64,000 nt of DNA from JALZKA01 sp963701205 (lineage in GTDB: Bacteria > Actinomycetota > Thermoleophilia > Solirubrobacterales > 70-9), in contig OY969575.1 in assembly GCA_963701205.1 (NCBI GenBank), forward strand, positions 558,001-622,000, in the 5' to 3' direction. Made by a program: the position numbers and the translations under genes. Below, piece by piece: positions 31,849 to 39,601 of the stretch. Every line of letters begins with the position of its first letter. Position 1 is the first letter of the stretch. The notes beneath the pieces were generated by a model that made no database searches, was not told the origin of the DNA, and saw only the letters and a program-made list of their open reading frames with translations.

Positions 31849-34521
31849 TCAGCGGCGGCCGAGAGCGAGGCGCGCGAACCGGGCTGCGCCCTTGCGGCCG
31901 TTGGTCGCCTTCGGTGTACCGACGCCAACGAAGCTGACCCTGCCGCCCTTGGTGCCGAAAAGGAAGCGGTTGCGCTTGGTGGCCTTTTTGACCCACAGGC
32001 CACCGCCCAGCGGTCGCGCGACGCGGTTGAGACGAGTGGTCCGGTTGCCGGGGCGGATCCCCGCGGCCCGGTAGCCACGGGCGGTGGATGCGATCAGCTT
32101 GACCCTCGCGCCACCAAATGCCGCACCGACCTTGGCGCCACGCGACTTTCGGGCGCGCCAGCGCCACCCACGGGTGCGACTGTCGGGTTGGCCCGCGCTT
32201 CGCAGGAGTTCCTTCGGGCGCATGCCCAGCTTCAGCCTGCTCATGCCGAGCCTCGAGAAGTGCGAATGCTTCTTCATTCGGTGGGGCCCTCGAATCCCGA
32301 CGGTGCGCTCCCACATCCGCAGGTAAGACTCGACACCGTTTCGGAGGTCGCGAATTACCCGGTTGCCGGCGTCTGTTCGCACAGCCTCGGTCCAATCAGG
32401 CCACTGCCCGAAGTGGGCAACGCCGTCCGAGTTCAAATCGTAAGTCCTGGTCCCGCTCTGCTGGCGGTCGAGCTTGATGCCCTTGTCGATCGGCGAGTTG
32501 AACGGATAGGTCATCTCCGCGTCGGTCCCGGCCGTTGGGTTCCGCGGTCCGCCGAACCCGTTCATGTCGTCGGCGAATCCGAATCCGAAGCCATACCGCC
32601 GGCTGCGCTTGCCATCCCGGTAAAGCTCGCGTTGATTTTGCCATGTGTTGTCGAAGTTCTGTGGTTGGCCCGCCATCGGGGTAACAAGGCCGCCGAGCTC
32701 CATGATCCGCTTGTAGGAGGTAGCGTCGCCCCAGCTGTGGCTCGAGACGATTCCGGAGTAGTCCAGGCCATCGATCAAATCCAGCGCGTGGCGGCGAGCG
32801 AGCACGCTCATGTGGTCAGGGTCGAAGACGATCTTGCGTTTGACCATCTCTCGGATCAGGTAACGACCAAGATCGGAGAGGCCCTTCACGTTGCAGTGTG
32901 GCGCCGCCGGATAAGCGGGGATCTGTAGGGAGCCACCCGGCATCAGCGCGATCAGAGCGGCTGCCTCGGGCGGGACCGAAGTGATCTGTTCGCGGTCCTC
33001 GTCCGGGCCGGTGCAGGTCTCGACCTCCCAGAACTCGCCGGTGGTGATCTTGTTGGCGGAATTGATCACGGGACCGTTAAAACCACCGTCCATCGCGACG
33101 CCGGAGAAGGCGTTGTCGAACTTGTTGACCACCTCCATCTGGCGGACTCCCGACTTGTACAGCTCGTCCAGCCGGGTGTCGACGTCATCCTCATCGCACT
33201 GGGGTACCCCGTTGCGAAGTCCGCAGTCGAGCGGCTCAGAGACCTCCATGCCGAGAATGACCGCCAGCTTGCCGCGGTTGATAACGCGCCTCGCCTGGTA
33301 GGGATTGCGAACGATGCGGAAGAAGCCTTGGCCTGGGCCGCCCCACTGCGCGTCGATGTAGTCCTGCAGATCCTTGGTCGCCTGCACCTGCCGACGGACG
33401 GCGTCCATCTCGTTGCATCCCGCCGACTGGTGAACGTTCACCAGGCAGGCGGCCGAGTTGTCTACGGCAAGCAACGTGACGAGCCGCAGCCCTGCCCGCC
33501 ACGAACGCTCGATCCAACGGTAGTAGGTCATCTCGTGAGTGAAGACCCAGTCGTAAGTCGGCCACCCAGTGAACGAGGGCCAACCACCCGGGTCGTGCAT
33601 ATGCGCCGGATCCTGGAAGACGAGCATGTTCGATGCGAGTCCCCCGAGCCCGTTGGGAGCATGATCCGGGCAATCGACAAGCGCCGCTTCAACTCCGAGC
33701 GGGTGCCAGGGACGGCCGCAGTGAAGTCCGCGGCCAAAGGCCTCGAAAGCCATGATGTGCGAGTGCAGATCGATCGTGCCCTTCGCTTGGCCGTACTTTG
33801 GCGAGCCGGTGCGCGGGCGGCCCGTTGCGTTCACCTCGATCTCAGGGAACGCGGCACAGCCAGCGGCTGCCTGTAAAGCGAAGCGATCCCCCGAGTCACC
33901 GAGGCTCAACTCCCCATTGCGGCGAACCCCAATTGCGTCGCCACCCGGTGATGTGAGCTCGAACCCGTTGGCTGCATCACCGGTAATGACCCATTCGGCG
34001 CGGTGGCTCGGCCCCTCGCTTACCGCCAGCTCACCGCCCTGGCGCGCCGGGAACCGACCCTCGGGGCCGAGCAGGAGGTAGCTGCCCAGATCGGTGGGCT
34101 GGAAGCGGAAAACCTCGCCATCGGCTGCCGGCGCGTCAGCGGCATAGCCCTGAGCGTCCCTTGCGAGAAATGAGCCATCGCCATCGGCCGGGCTCAACGC
34201 GAAGCAACCGCCCGCGAGCGTGTAGCGGTCCTCGGCCGAGGACCCCAGACGCGACGCGATCGGGCCGCGCATGTACCAGGCTTGCGGCACCGTGGAGCCA
34301 AGGGCCGGTGGCTGGCCGATAGTTGAGTCCGGCGCGTCGAGCATCAACGCCGCTGGCGAAACCGGGACTCCACCAACCTCAGCCACCGTCGCTGCGGCTT
34401 CCTCAGGATCTTCGGAATGGCCTGGCGCGGCGGCGGGAGCAAGAAGGCAAGCGACGAAGGCGACCGTCGTCCATCGACGGACATTGCCGGGCGTTCGGTG
34501 GTGCGCCTCGCTAGCCCTCAT
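31849..34521 (-). CDS. Large secreted metal-dependent hydrolase-like protein
   Basis: 890 residues. Signal peptide (VAFVACLLAPAAAPGHS), then an about 130-residue beta-rich module (90-220; RYTLAGGCFAL, GSYLLLGPEGRFPA, WVITGDAANGFELTSPGGD) with beta-trefoil-like spacing. The TIM-barrel amidohydrolase/membrane-dipeptidase-like domain runs from 248: TIDLHSHIM (His253, His255), ILGMEVSEPLDC, VFDPDHMSVLAR and GIVSSHSWGD, with TWQNQ and the DLNSDGVAHFGQWPDW Ca-loop-like segment near its end. The last 140 residues are very basic. Substrate unknown. The ATG follows a TAGGGT box by 9 nt. Confidence 0.75.
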   Translation of the reverse strand: MRASEAHHRTPGNVRRWTTVAFVACLLAPAAAPGHSEDPEEAAATVAEVGGVPVSPAALMLDAPDSTIGQPPALGSTVPQAWYMRGPIASRLGSSAEDRYTLAGGCFALSPADGDGSFLARDAQGYAADAPAADGEVFRFQPTDLGSYLLLGPEGRFPARQGGELAVSEGPSHRAEWVITGDAANGFELTSPGGDAIGVRRNGELSLGDSGDRFALQAAAGCAAFPEIEVNATGRPRTGSPKYGQAKGTIDLHSHIMAFEAFGRGLHCGRPWHPLGVEAALVDCPDHAPNGLGGLASNMLVFQDPAHMHDPGGWPSFTGWPTYDWVFTHEMTYYRWIERSWRAGLRLVTLLAVDNSAACLVNVHQSAGCNEMDAVRRQVQATKDLQDYIDAQWGGPGQGFFRIVRNPYQARRVINRGKLAVILGMEVSEPLDCGLRNGVPQCDEDDVDTRLDELYKSGVRQMEVVNKFDNAFSGVAMDGGFNGPVINSANKITTGEFWEVETCTGPDEDREQITSVPPEAAALIALMPGGSLQIPAYPAAPHCNVKGLSDLGRYLIREMVKRKIVFDPDHMSVLARRHALDLIDGLDYSGIVSSHSWGDATSYKRIMELGGLVTPMAGQPQNFDNTWQNQRELYRDGKRSRRYGFGFGFADDMNGFGGPRNPTAGTDAEMTYPFNSPIDKGIKLDRQQSGTRTYDLNSDGVAHFGQWPDWTEAVRTDAGNRVIRDLRNGVESYLRMWERTVGIRGPHRMKKHSHFSRLGMSRLKLGMRPKELLRSAGQPDSRTRGWRWRARKSRGAKVGAAFGGARVKLIASTARGYRAAGIRPGNRTTRLNRVARPLGGGLWVKKATKRNRFLFGTKGGRVSFVGVGTPKATNGRKGAARFARLALGRR

Positions 34522-34597
34522 TTGGCGCGGACCCTACAACGACTGCTGTCTGCCCGCGCTAGTTGTGCCGCTCACCCCTCCTATCATCCTGAGGCCA

Positions 34598-34669
34598 GGG
34601 CGCGTAGCTCAGTGGGAGAGCGCTCGCTTCACACGCGAGAGGTCGCTGGTTCGAAACCAGCCGCGCCCA
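34598..34669 (+). tRNA. tRNA-Val(CAC)
   Basis: 72-nt cloverleaf: acceptor GGGCGCG/CGCGCCC, D-arm GCTC...GAGC, anticodon arm CTCGC-TTCACAC-GCGAG with anticodon CAC reading GUG, and T-arm GCTGG-TTCGAAA-CCAGC. Discriminator A; CCA is not encoded. Its 3' half is repeated, with changes, at 35475, 37661 and 39151. Confidence 0.97.
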
Positions 34670-34756
34670 TTCCGGATGGCTACCGGGGGTTCCGCATTCC
34701 TGCTCGCGACCCGGGCTCGCTTGAACCTCCGAGGAAACCGGAGTATCTTCCCCGAG

Positions 34757-35353
34757 GTGCTGGTTCGTCAAGTGAGGACCAACCGAGTCGCAGTTCTTGC
34801 CGCAGGGTTTGCCGCGGCTTGCGTGCTCGCCATTGTTCCGGCGACCGCGGGCGCGGCGCTAATCGGGCCGAGCGACCTGTCGCTCTTCAACGGCACCTTC
34901 GCGGGCCCGATTTCCTACGTGAACGCGCAGCTTCCGCAGGGAGTCGGAAAGGTGAAGGCTCCGTACCGCGGGAAGATCACGCGCTGGGGCGTCAGCATCG
35001 GCACGCCGCACGACGCATTCACCGACGACGGGCCCCTGAGGCTCCAGATACTCAAGCGAACAGCTGATGAACCGGGGGCCTACAACGACGAGTTCAAGAT
35101 GGTCCGCCAGACGCCACCTCAGGCGGTGACGCCCGGTCTGGTCCAACACTTCAATGCGAATCTCAAGATCCGCAAGGGACAGTTCATCGGCCTGTTCGTT
35201 CCGGAAGACACCGAGGTGGCCGAGGCCGACGACAGCCCGGCAACCATGCTTCAGTACTTGGGCGGTTTCGAGATCGGCGCGCCCGGCGACCATGCGGACT
35301 TCGTGATTCCCGGCCTCTACCTCGTATTCAACGCCCGCGTCAAGCGCACCTGA
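34757..35353 (+). CDS. Secreted protein of unknown function
   Basis: 198 residues from the GTG, which lies 7 nt after a TATCTT box and 87 nt after tRNA-Val. Signal peptide VAVLAAGFAAACVLAIVPATAGA. The mature domain looks like an extracellular beta-sandwich: GPISYVNAQLPQG, ITRWGVSIGTPHD, PLRLQILKRT, LKIRKGQFIGLFVPED and GLYLVFNARVKRT. I do not recognise a family. A longer in-frame reading begins upstream of the tRNA and is not credible. Confidence 0.72.
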   Translation: MLVRQVRTNRVAVLAAGFAAACVLAIVPATAGAALIGPSDLSLFNGTFAGPISYVNAQLPQGVGKVKAPYRGKITRWGVSIGTPHDAFTDDGPLRLQILKRTADEPGAYNDEFKMVRQTPPQAVTPGLVQHFNANLKIRKGQFIGLFVPEDTEVAEADDSPATMLQYLGGFEIGAPGDHADFVIPGLYLVFNARVKRT

Positions 35354-35563
35354 CCCGCCTCATCGTCGGTTTCCCAGCAAAGCACCTTGTCCTTGGGCCT
35401 GACCCACAAGGTGGGTGCTGACCTACGCTGAGCCCGCGGAAGGTCGCAGGCTTCGGCCTGTTACTGATCTGGTTGTCGCTGGTTCCAAACCAGCCGCGCC
35501 GCGGATCGACCTCCCGAGCCCATCGCCCCATGCGAGATACTGCGCCCCACGACGACCTGCTTA
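35354..35563. other. Non-coding stretch with hairpin and tRNA-Val fragment
   Basis: No credible ORF. CACCTTGT (35383-35390) pairs perfectly with ACAAGGTG (35406-35413) 30 nt after the secreted-protein stop, but no T-run follows, so it may be a Rho-independent-like hairpin or an mRNA end structure. A 26-nt piece of the tRNA-Val T-arm and acceptor lies at 35475-35500. Confidence 0.6.
35475..35500 (+). repeat. tRNA-Val 3' fragment (copy 2)
   Basis: GTCGCTGGTTCCAAACCAGC followed by CGCGCC matches tRNA-Val positions 46-71 with one change (TTCGAAA to TTCCAAA) over 26 nt. It lacks the 5' half of the tRNA. Confidence 0.75.
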
Positions 35564-35706
35564 GGGGCGGCCCCGGTTTCGACAACTGCGACGGCGAAAG
35601 CCAGGTATATGCCGATGATGTCGACTGGGAGGTCGCGACCGGCGAGCCGTAGGCCGTCGTGAATCGAGCGTGTGAAGGGGGGCCGCGAGGCCCTCCCTCT
35701 CTTTTT
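35564..35706 (+). ncRNA. Possible structured RNA: tmRNA-5'-end-like sequence ending in a terminator
   Basis: It begins GGGGCGG-CCCC-GGTTTCGACA, matching the tmRNA 5' arrangement (seven-base acceptor strand, short spacer, then the near-invariant GGUUUCGAC). A perfect terminator closes it 143 nt later. No tag reading frame ending in ALAA and no tRNA-Ala-like 3' half is present, so it is not a normal one-piece tmRNA. It could be a truncated tmRNA or an unrelated RNA with a chance match. Confidence 0.35.
35677..35706 (+). terminator. Intrinsic terminator
   Basis: Stem GGGGGGCC (35677-35684), GNRA loop GCGA, stem GGCCCTCC (35689-35696, one G-T pair), then CTCTC and TTTTT (35702-35706). Oriented for plus-strand transcription. 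The only candidate transcript upstream is the tmRNA-like element. Confidence 0.8.
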
Positions 35707-35810
35707 GAGGCCTGCGCCTTCGAAGCCGCCGGGCTTTCGAAGTAGGCGCGTCGGACGAGAAGCGTCGAAGTCGGGCGTACCTTGAGGACGAGCTTTGTCG
35801 ATTGGTCGAG
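35707..35810. other. Non-coding spacer with long inverted repeat
   Basis: GCGCC-TTCGAAGCC at about 35714-35727 faces GGCTTTCGAAG-TA-GGCGC at about 35732-35750, a near-perfect long hairpin just downstream of the terminator. Nothing else is recognised. Confidence 0.5.
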
Positions 35811-36206
35811 CTACTTCATCGCCGCGGGGGGTTCGAGTGGATCTGAGATCGCCCCCGTCTGGACGAGAATGCTCAACATGTTCCACTGAACCCACAGATC
35901 GGCAATACGTCCGTCCGCCACTCGATAGAGCGCCACGTATCGTGCGCGCCAAGGCTTGCCCTGTGTGTGCGCAAGCCAGGGTGGAGGATTGGAGACCGTT
36001 CCCGTGCCTTCCCCGAGGACGGCCGCGGTGTCATCCTCGACAATCAGCCGCTTGACCTCCAGGCGCGCATCCTCGCTTAGCTCGAGAAAGCGTTGCACCG
36101 ATTGACGGCAGCTCTCGTCGGCCAAGAGATCTTCGAGTCTCGCGAAGTCGTGTGCGTTCCACGCGTCGAGATACAACTCGGCAACTGTGCGCGTCTCGCT
36201 GTCCAT
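35811..36206 (-). CDS. NTF2/SnoaL-like protein
   Basis: 131 residues, the standard size for a cone-shaped NTF2-like fold. It begins TVAELYLDAWNAHDFARLEDLLADE, the family's first helix pair. Middle strands LEVKRLIVEDDTAAVLGEGTGTV and WRARYVALYRVADGRIADLWVQWN complete the pocket. SnoaL-like proteins act as cyclases, hydrolases or small-ligand binders; no catalytic residues can be assigned. ATG 36206 is chosen because it removes an atypical Cys-rich extension. Confidence 0.82.
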   Translation of the reverse strand: MDSETRTVAELYLDAWNAHDFARLEDLLADESCRQSVQRFLELSEDARLEVKRLIVEDDTAAVLGEGTGTVSNPPPWLAHTQGKPWRARYVALYRVADGRIADLWVQWNMLSILVQTGAISDPLEPPAAMK

Positions 36207-36458
36207 GCGTGCAGGATAGTTGCTTCGGACGCAGCACATGCGGGGCTTTCTGAGGATGGGCGCGGCAATGGGAGCGCGACCCGTGAGGATGAGAGCGAAA
36301 GCGGGGCCGCCGCGGGCGCAGCGGCCGGCAGTGCTCCACGTAGCGGTCCGGTTACCTGTGATCGGTCGCGCCGCCCTGCTGATCTTTCTTCGACTGCCGC
36401 AGGGAAGACTCCGGCGCGCAATCGGTGAGTGGGGGATGCGGAGAGGTTGGGGTAGGCA

Positions 36459-36896
36459 GTGTCGCCCGAGCGAGTGCTAGAGGCGGCGCGCGATTTCTCC
36501 GACCGCCGTGCCGAGCTGTGGCCTGACGTGCACGTAGAGCATCTCGCGATCCACGAGCAGGACTCGACGTTCGCGGAGGTGACCGAAGGCAATCCGTGGC
36601 CGATCGGATTCGTATGGGAGCGCTTGCGGTACGACTGGTCCGAGCCTGGCGTGCTCCGGGGGACTGTCACTAACTCAAACATCTTCAAAGCAGGCAGCAC
36701 CTGGGAGCTAACCGCGATGCCGAAAAACGGCGACAGCCGCGTCGAGATTGACGCGGTTCGACACCTGCGGGGCATCAAGGGAAATCTGCTCTGGCCCTTC
36801 TTCCCGCTCGGGTTGGCAAGGCGGTCGGTCGCAGATCACCTGCGCCACTTCCTGTCTACGCTCGAGGCGGAGCAAGCCCCCCGGATCTCGGATTAG
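36459..36896 (+). CDS. SRPBCC (START/polyketide-cyclase-like) protein
   Basis: 145 residues: first helix MSPERVLEAARDFSDRRAELWPDV, strands HVEHLAIHEQDSTFAEVTEG and VWERLRYDWSEPGVLRGTVTNSN, and C-terminal long helix RSVADHLRHFLSTLEAEQ, as in SRPBCC ligand-binding proteins. The GTG start is uncertain by a few codons. About 250 nt upstream (36207-36458) contain no gene that I can support. Confidence 0.75.
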   Translation: MSPERVLEAARDFSDRRAELWPDVHVEHLAIHEQDSTFAEVTEGNPWPIGFVWERLRYDWSEPGVLRGTVTNSNIFKAGSTWELTAMPKNGDSRVEIDAVRHLRGIKGNLLWPFFPLGLARRSVADHLRHFLSTLEAEQAPRISD

Positions 36897-36915
36897 GTGC
36901 TTTTCGTCCTAAGCG

Positions 36916-37368
36916 CTAGGTCCCCGGTTGCCGCGGTAGCCCCGCTGCTTTCATGGCGGCGCGCCGGTCGAGGTACTCGCGGAGACGCTCGATGCGCTGA
37001 TCGCGGACCTCTGCGACGTGGAAGAAGGCCTGTTGCACGTCGGCGCCGCTCCCGGCACCCCGTGCCCGAACTGAGACGGAAGTGAGCACCGTCTCTTCGT
37101 GTCGAACGACCTCCTCGGCATGAGCCTGAAGCTCGTCCCAGGCGTCAAACCAGCGTTCGTGCCAGCGAACTAACTCGTCCCATCCGCGAATCGGAGTCGC
37201 TTCCTCAACTGGATGGTATTCCGCATCAGGCGCGTAGTACGCGGCGACATGAGCCTCGATCTCGCCGCCGTTCGCGAGCCGGCTGAATGAGGCGTACATC
37301 GCCTCGATCACATCTCTCGGGTCACTTCCCACTTGTTCGCGCAGTATCCCGGGAACGGCACTTCCCAT
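36916..37368 (-). CDS. NTF2/SnoaL-like protein
   Basis: 150 residues from ATG 37368; GTG 37332 is a plausible shorter start because GATACT lies about 10 nt before it. Family pattern: DPRDVIEAMYASFSRLANGGEIEAHVAAYYAPDAEYHPVEEATPIRGWDELVRWHERWFDAWDEL, then EETVLTSVSVRARGAGSGADVQQAFFHVAEVRDQRIERLREYLDR. This matches SnoaL-type ester cyclase/ketosteroid-isomerase-like proteins. Function unassigned. Confidence 0.8.
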   Translation of the reverse strand: MGSAVPGILREQVGSDPRDVIEAMYASFSRLANGGEIEAHVAAYYAPDAEYHPVEEATPIRGWDELVRWHERWFDAWDELQAHAEEVVRHEETVLTSVSVRARGAGSGADVQQAFFHVAEVRDQRIERLREYLDRRAAMKAAGLPRQPGT

Positions 37369-37732
37369 GCAAACAGCCTTCGAAGAGCCCGGGCTGCCAG
37401 AAGTAACACCCGGTGTCGATATTCGGACCTGCCCTGCCACGCCTGGCACCGCCTGCCCGTTTGGCGCCAGCTGTCGATCGGCTGCTTTCCGAGGGGGGCG
37501 CCAGGGTCAGCCAATTGGCACCAGCGGCGGTCTGGTGCCAGAACTCTGACTAATCGTGCGTAATCGCGATGAATAACGCGGTTCGTCCCCGGAACGGCAA
37601 AGACCCCGAAGCCTCGCTTGTGGTGTGGGATTCCGGGGCCTCGGGGCCGAGCACTCAGGTCGCTTCACACGCGAGAGGTGGCTGGTGCTAAACCAGCCGC
37701 GCCCATTCCGGATGAGCGTCTGAGTTGGTTTC
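37369..37732. other. Non-coding stretch containing tRNA-Val fragment
   Basis: No ORF here has family features or a supported start. The only recognisable sequence is the 54-nt tRNA-Val 3' half copy at 37661-37714. Confidence 0.6.
37661..37714 (+). repeat. tRNA-Val 3' half (copy 3), degenerate
   Basis: CGCTTCACACGCGAGAGGT is identical to the anticodon arm and variable region of the tRNA at 34598. The match continues through the acceptor and 10 nt beyond the tRNA end (ATTCCGGATG), with four substitutions, three of them in the T-loop (GTTCGAAA to GTGCTAAA). There is no 5' half, so it is not functional. The match beyond the tRNA gene shows DNA duplication rather than convergence. Confidence 0.85.
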
Positions 37733-38179
37733 TCAGTCGCTCGCTGTCCGAGCTTCAGCGCGCTTCGTCAAGGCCACATTCAAGTCGTCGTGGTGGCGTT
37801 GGATCGCACCGCCCATCACTGCACGAAACAGCGGGAACAGCGCACCGCTGATGTCCTCGACGTGCGTAAGGCTGACGGTTCCGTCGGCGTGCTCGTCAAT
37901 CAGGAACTCGCGCGTCCCTGCGAAAAGCCAGTCCGCTCCGATGTTGCCGTGCCAGGTCAGCCGCTTACCCCGGGCCACCTCGCCGAGTTCGGCCTTGACA
38001 TTCACCGATGGGCGGCCCGGCATTGCGAGCGTCAGCGAAACGGTGCTGCCAGGCTGGAGTTCCCCGCTGATCGAGGGCAGCGACGGGTTCCACTCTGAAT
38101 AGCGCTCGAAGTCGGTGAGGACCTCCCAGACCGCGTCAGCAGACGCACGAATAGGAAACGTAGTGCGATGGCGGGCCAT
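37733..38179 (-). CDS. SRPBCC domain protein
   Basis: 148 residues. Starts FPIRASADAVWEVLTDFERYSEWNPSLPSISGELQPGSTV, the hallmark of the SRPBCC/AHSA-like group. Strands VKAELGEVARGKRLTWHGNIGADWLFAGTREFLI and SLTHVEDISGALFPLF follow, with C-terminal helix GGAIQRHHDDLNVALTKRAE. It probably binds a small hydrophobic ligand. It is the second SRPBCC protein in this 8-kb accessory stretch. Confidence 0.88.
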   Translation of the reverse strand: MARHRTTFPIRASADAVWEVLTDFERYSEWNPSLPSISGELQPGSTVSLTLAMPGRPSVNVKAELGEVARGKRLTWHGNIGADWLFAGTREFLIDEHADGTVSLTHVEDISGALFPLFRAVMGGAIQRHHDDLNVALTKRAEARTASD

Positions 38180-38288
38180 CGCAACTCACTTTATCGGCGA
38201 TGGGCCCCACCAGCACTCGTCGCGATTGACTACGACGGCACCAGAGAAGCAAGGAATCCATTTTCAGCTTGGCTATTCTCCGCCAGGC

Positions 38289-39098
38289 ATGAGCGGAATC
38301 CCCTCCCCCAGTGGCGGAACGGCCGCGCTCGTCACTGGCGCCAGCTCCGGGATCGGCACCGCCCTCGCGCGGGGGCTTGCCGCCCGCGGCCACAACCTGG
38401 TGCTTGTCGCCCGACGCGAGGAGCGTCTGCGCGAACTCGCGTCGGAGCTCGAAGCGGACCACGGCGTCCGGGCTCTGCCGCTCCCCTGTGACCTGCTCGA
38501 CCCTGAGGCGCGTTCCGAGCTGCCCTTGCGGGTGGGCGAACTGGGATTCGAGGTCAGCGTGCTCGTCAACAACGCCGGGTTCGGCACGGCCGGCCCTTTC
38601 ATCGAACAGGACATCGACCGTGAGCTTGCGCAGGTGCGGATCCTCTGCGAGGCCGTGGTTGACCTGACGGGCCGCTTCGCGCCCGGGATGGCCGAACGGG
38701 GCAGCGGGGCGATCCTCACGATCGCCTCAAGCTCGGGATTCCAGCCGCTGCCGCAGACGGCTGGCTACGGCGCTGCGAAGGCTTGGGCACTCTCATTCTC
38801 GGAAGCTCTCAACGTTGAGCTCCGCAGTCAGGGTGTGGCGGTCACGGCCGTCTGTCCCGGGCCGGTCAAGACGGAGTTCTTCGAGGTTTCTGGTCCGCAT
38901 CCAGTCGAGAACTTCTTTCCGAAGTTCGTCCACATCAGCGCCGAGCGCTGCGCGAAGGACGCGCTCAAGGCGCTCGAGCGCAACCGACGGATCGTCGTGC
39001 CAGGATCGCTACCGCTCCGCGTCTTCATGCACTCCAACCGCTGGGTGCCACACCCGGTCCTGCTGCCTTTCCTGGGCCGGGTCTTCCGAGCGCGCTGA
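38289..39098 (+). CDS. Short-chain dehydrogenase/reductase
   Basis: 269-residue classical SDR. Cofactor loop TGASSGIG (16-23), VNNAGFG, catalytic Ser in IASSSG and the YGAAK motif (Tyr and Lys), followed by CPGPVKTEF. ARREERLREL after the second strand suggests NADP(H) preference. Substrate unknown. The ATG is 9 nt after TATTCT, so the gene has its own leaderless promoter. Confidence 0.93.
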   Translation: MSGIPSPSGGTAALVTGASSGIGTALARGLAARGHNLVLVARREERLRELASELEADHGVRALPLPCDLLDPEARSELPLRVGELGFEVSVLVNNAGFGTAGPFIEQDIDRELAQVRILCEAVVDLTGRFAPGMAERGSGAILTIASSSGFQPLPQTAGYGAAKAWALSFSEALNVELRSQGVAVTAVCPGPVKTEFFEVSGPHPVENFFPKFVHISAERCAKDALKALERNRRIVVPGSLPLRVFMHSNRWVPHPVLLPFLGRVFRAR

Positions 39099-39150
39099 GC
39101 GCGGTCCTACTTCTTGCGGTAAAGCTGCGGGTAAGCGGTACGCCACTCCC

Positions 39151-39172
39151 CACGTGAGAGGTCACTGGTTCG
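39151..39172 (+). repeat. tRNA-Val fragment (copy 4), short
   Basis: CACGTGAGAGGTCACTGGTT plus CG matches the anticodon-arm to T-loop part of tRNA-Val(CAC) with two changes over 22 nt. Shorter and weaker than copies 2 and 3; it could instead derive from another valine tRNA. Confidence 0.5.
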
Positions 39173-39175
39173 GCA

Positions 39176-39601
39176 CTATCGCTGAGCTGCCACCATCGAG
39201 CCAGTGCGGCCCACCGGGTGACTGGCGTGCCGGGATACGACCTGCCACCGCCCGTCGCGACGAACCCAGACATCGGTGATGTGGAGTGTCAGGCTCCAGT
39301 CCTGGCCATCGATAGCGGCTTTCTGCGCCGTCAACGACATAGTCAGGGCGGTATCCCCAACGACCACGATCTCCATCTCCTCATAGTCAAATGAGAGTCC
39401 GACGATTCGCCCGCTGCGGGCTTGATGAAGCCACTCCTCGCGATCCACCACCGTGTCCGTGGCCACACTTCGCAGTCTGAACTCCGGTGCAAGCAGAGCC
39501 TCACAGGTGTCGAAATCAGAGTCGAGCCAAGCCTGCATCCAGGCGTGCTGAAGCCTTTCGACTTCAGCACGATCATCTGCCGCCAATCCGTGCCCGGCCA
39601 T
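39176..39601 (-). CDS. NTF2/SnoaL-like (DUF4440-type) protein
   Basis: 141 residues: EVERLQHAWMQAWLDSDFDTCEALLAPEFRLRSV, VVDREEWLHQARSGRIVGLSFDYEEMEIVVVGDTALTMSL and LTLHITDVWVRRDGRWQVVSRHASH, the DUF4440 pattern. The ATG overlaps the stop of the FAD-dependent oxidoreductase (ATGA), so the two are co-translated. Pairing of an NTF2-like protein with a flavoprotein monooxygenase suggests that it works on the same product (inference). Confidence 0.88.
   Translation of the reverse strand: MAGHGLAADDRAEVERLQHAWMQAWLDSDFDTCEALLAPEFRLRSVATDTVVDREEWLHQARSGRIVGLSFDYEEMEIVVVGDTALTMSLTAQKAAIDGQDWSLTLHITDVWVRRDGRWQVVSRHASHPVGRTGSMVAAQR

Noticed and set aside
34271..34756. N-terminal extension of the secreted protein reading through tRNA-Val
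   Set aside because: The extension crosses an intact tRNA gene and precedes a clear signal peptide; the GTG at 34757 behind TATCTT is the sensible start.
35820..35860. GGGGGTTCGAGTGG as a possible T-arm completing the tmRNA-like element
   Set aside because: The second half of the T-stem does not pair and the segment is the 3' end of a SnoaL-like coding region.
36220..36480. 86-codon plus-strand frame between the SnoaL-like and SRPBCC genes
   Set aside because: Arginine-rich, no ribosome-binding site or TAnnnT box, no recognisable motif, and it overlaps the start of the SRPBCC gene.
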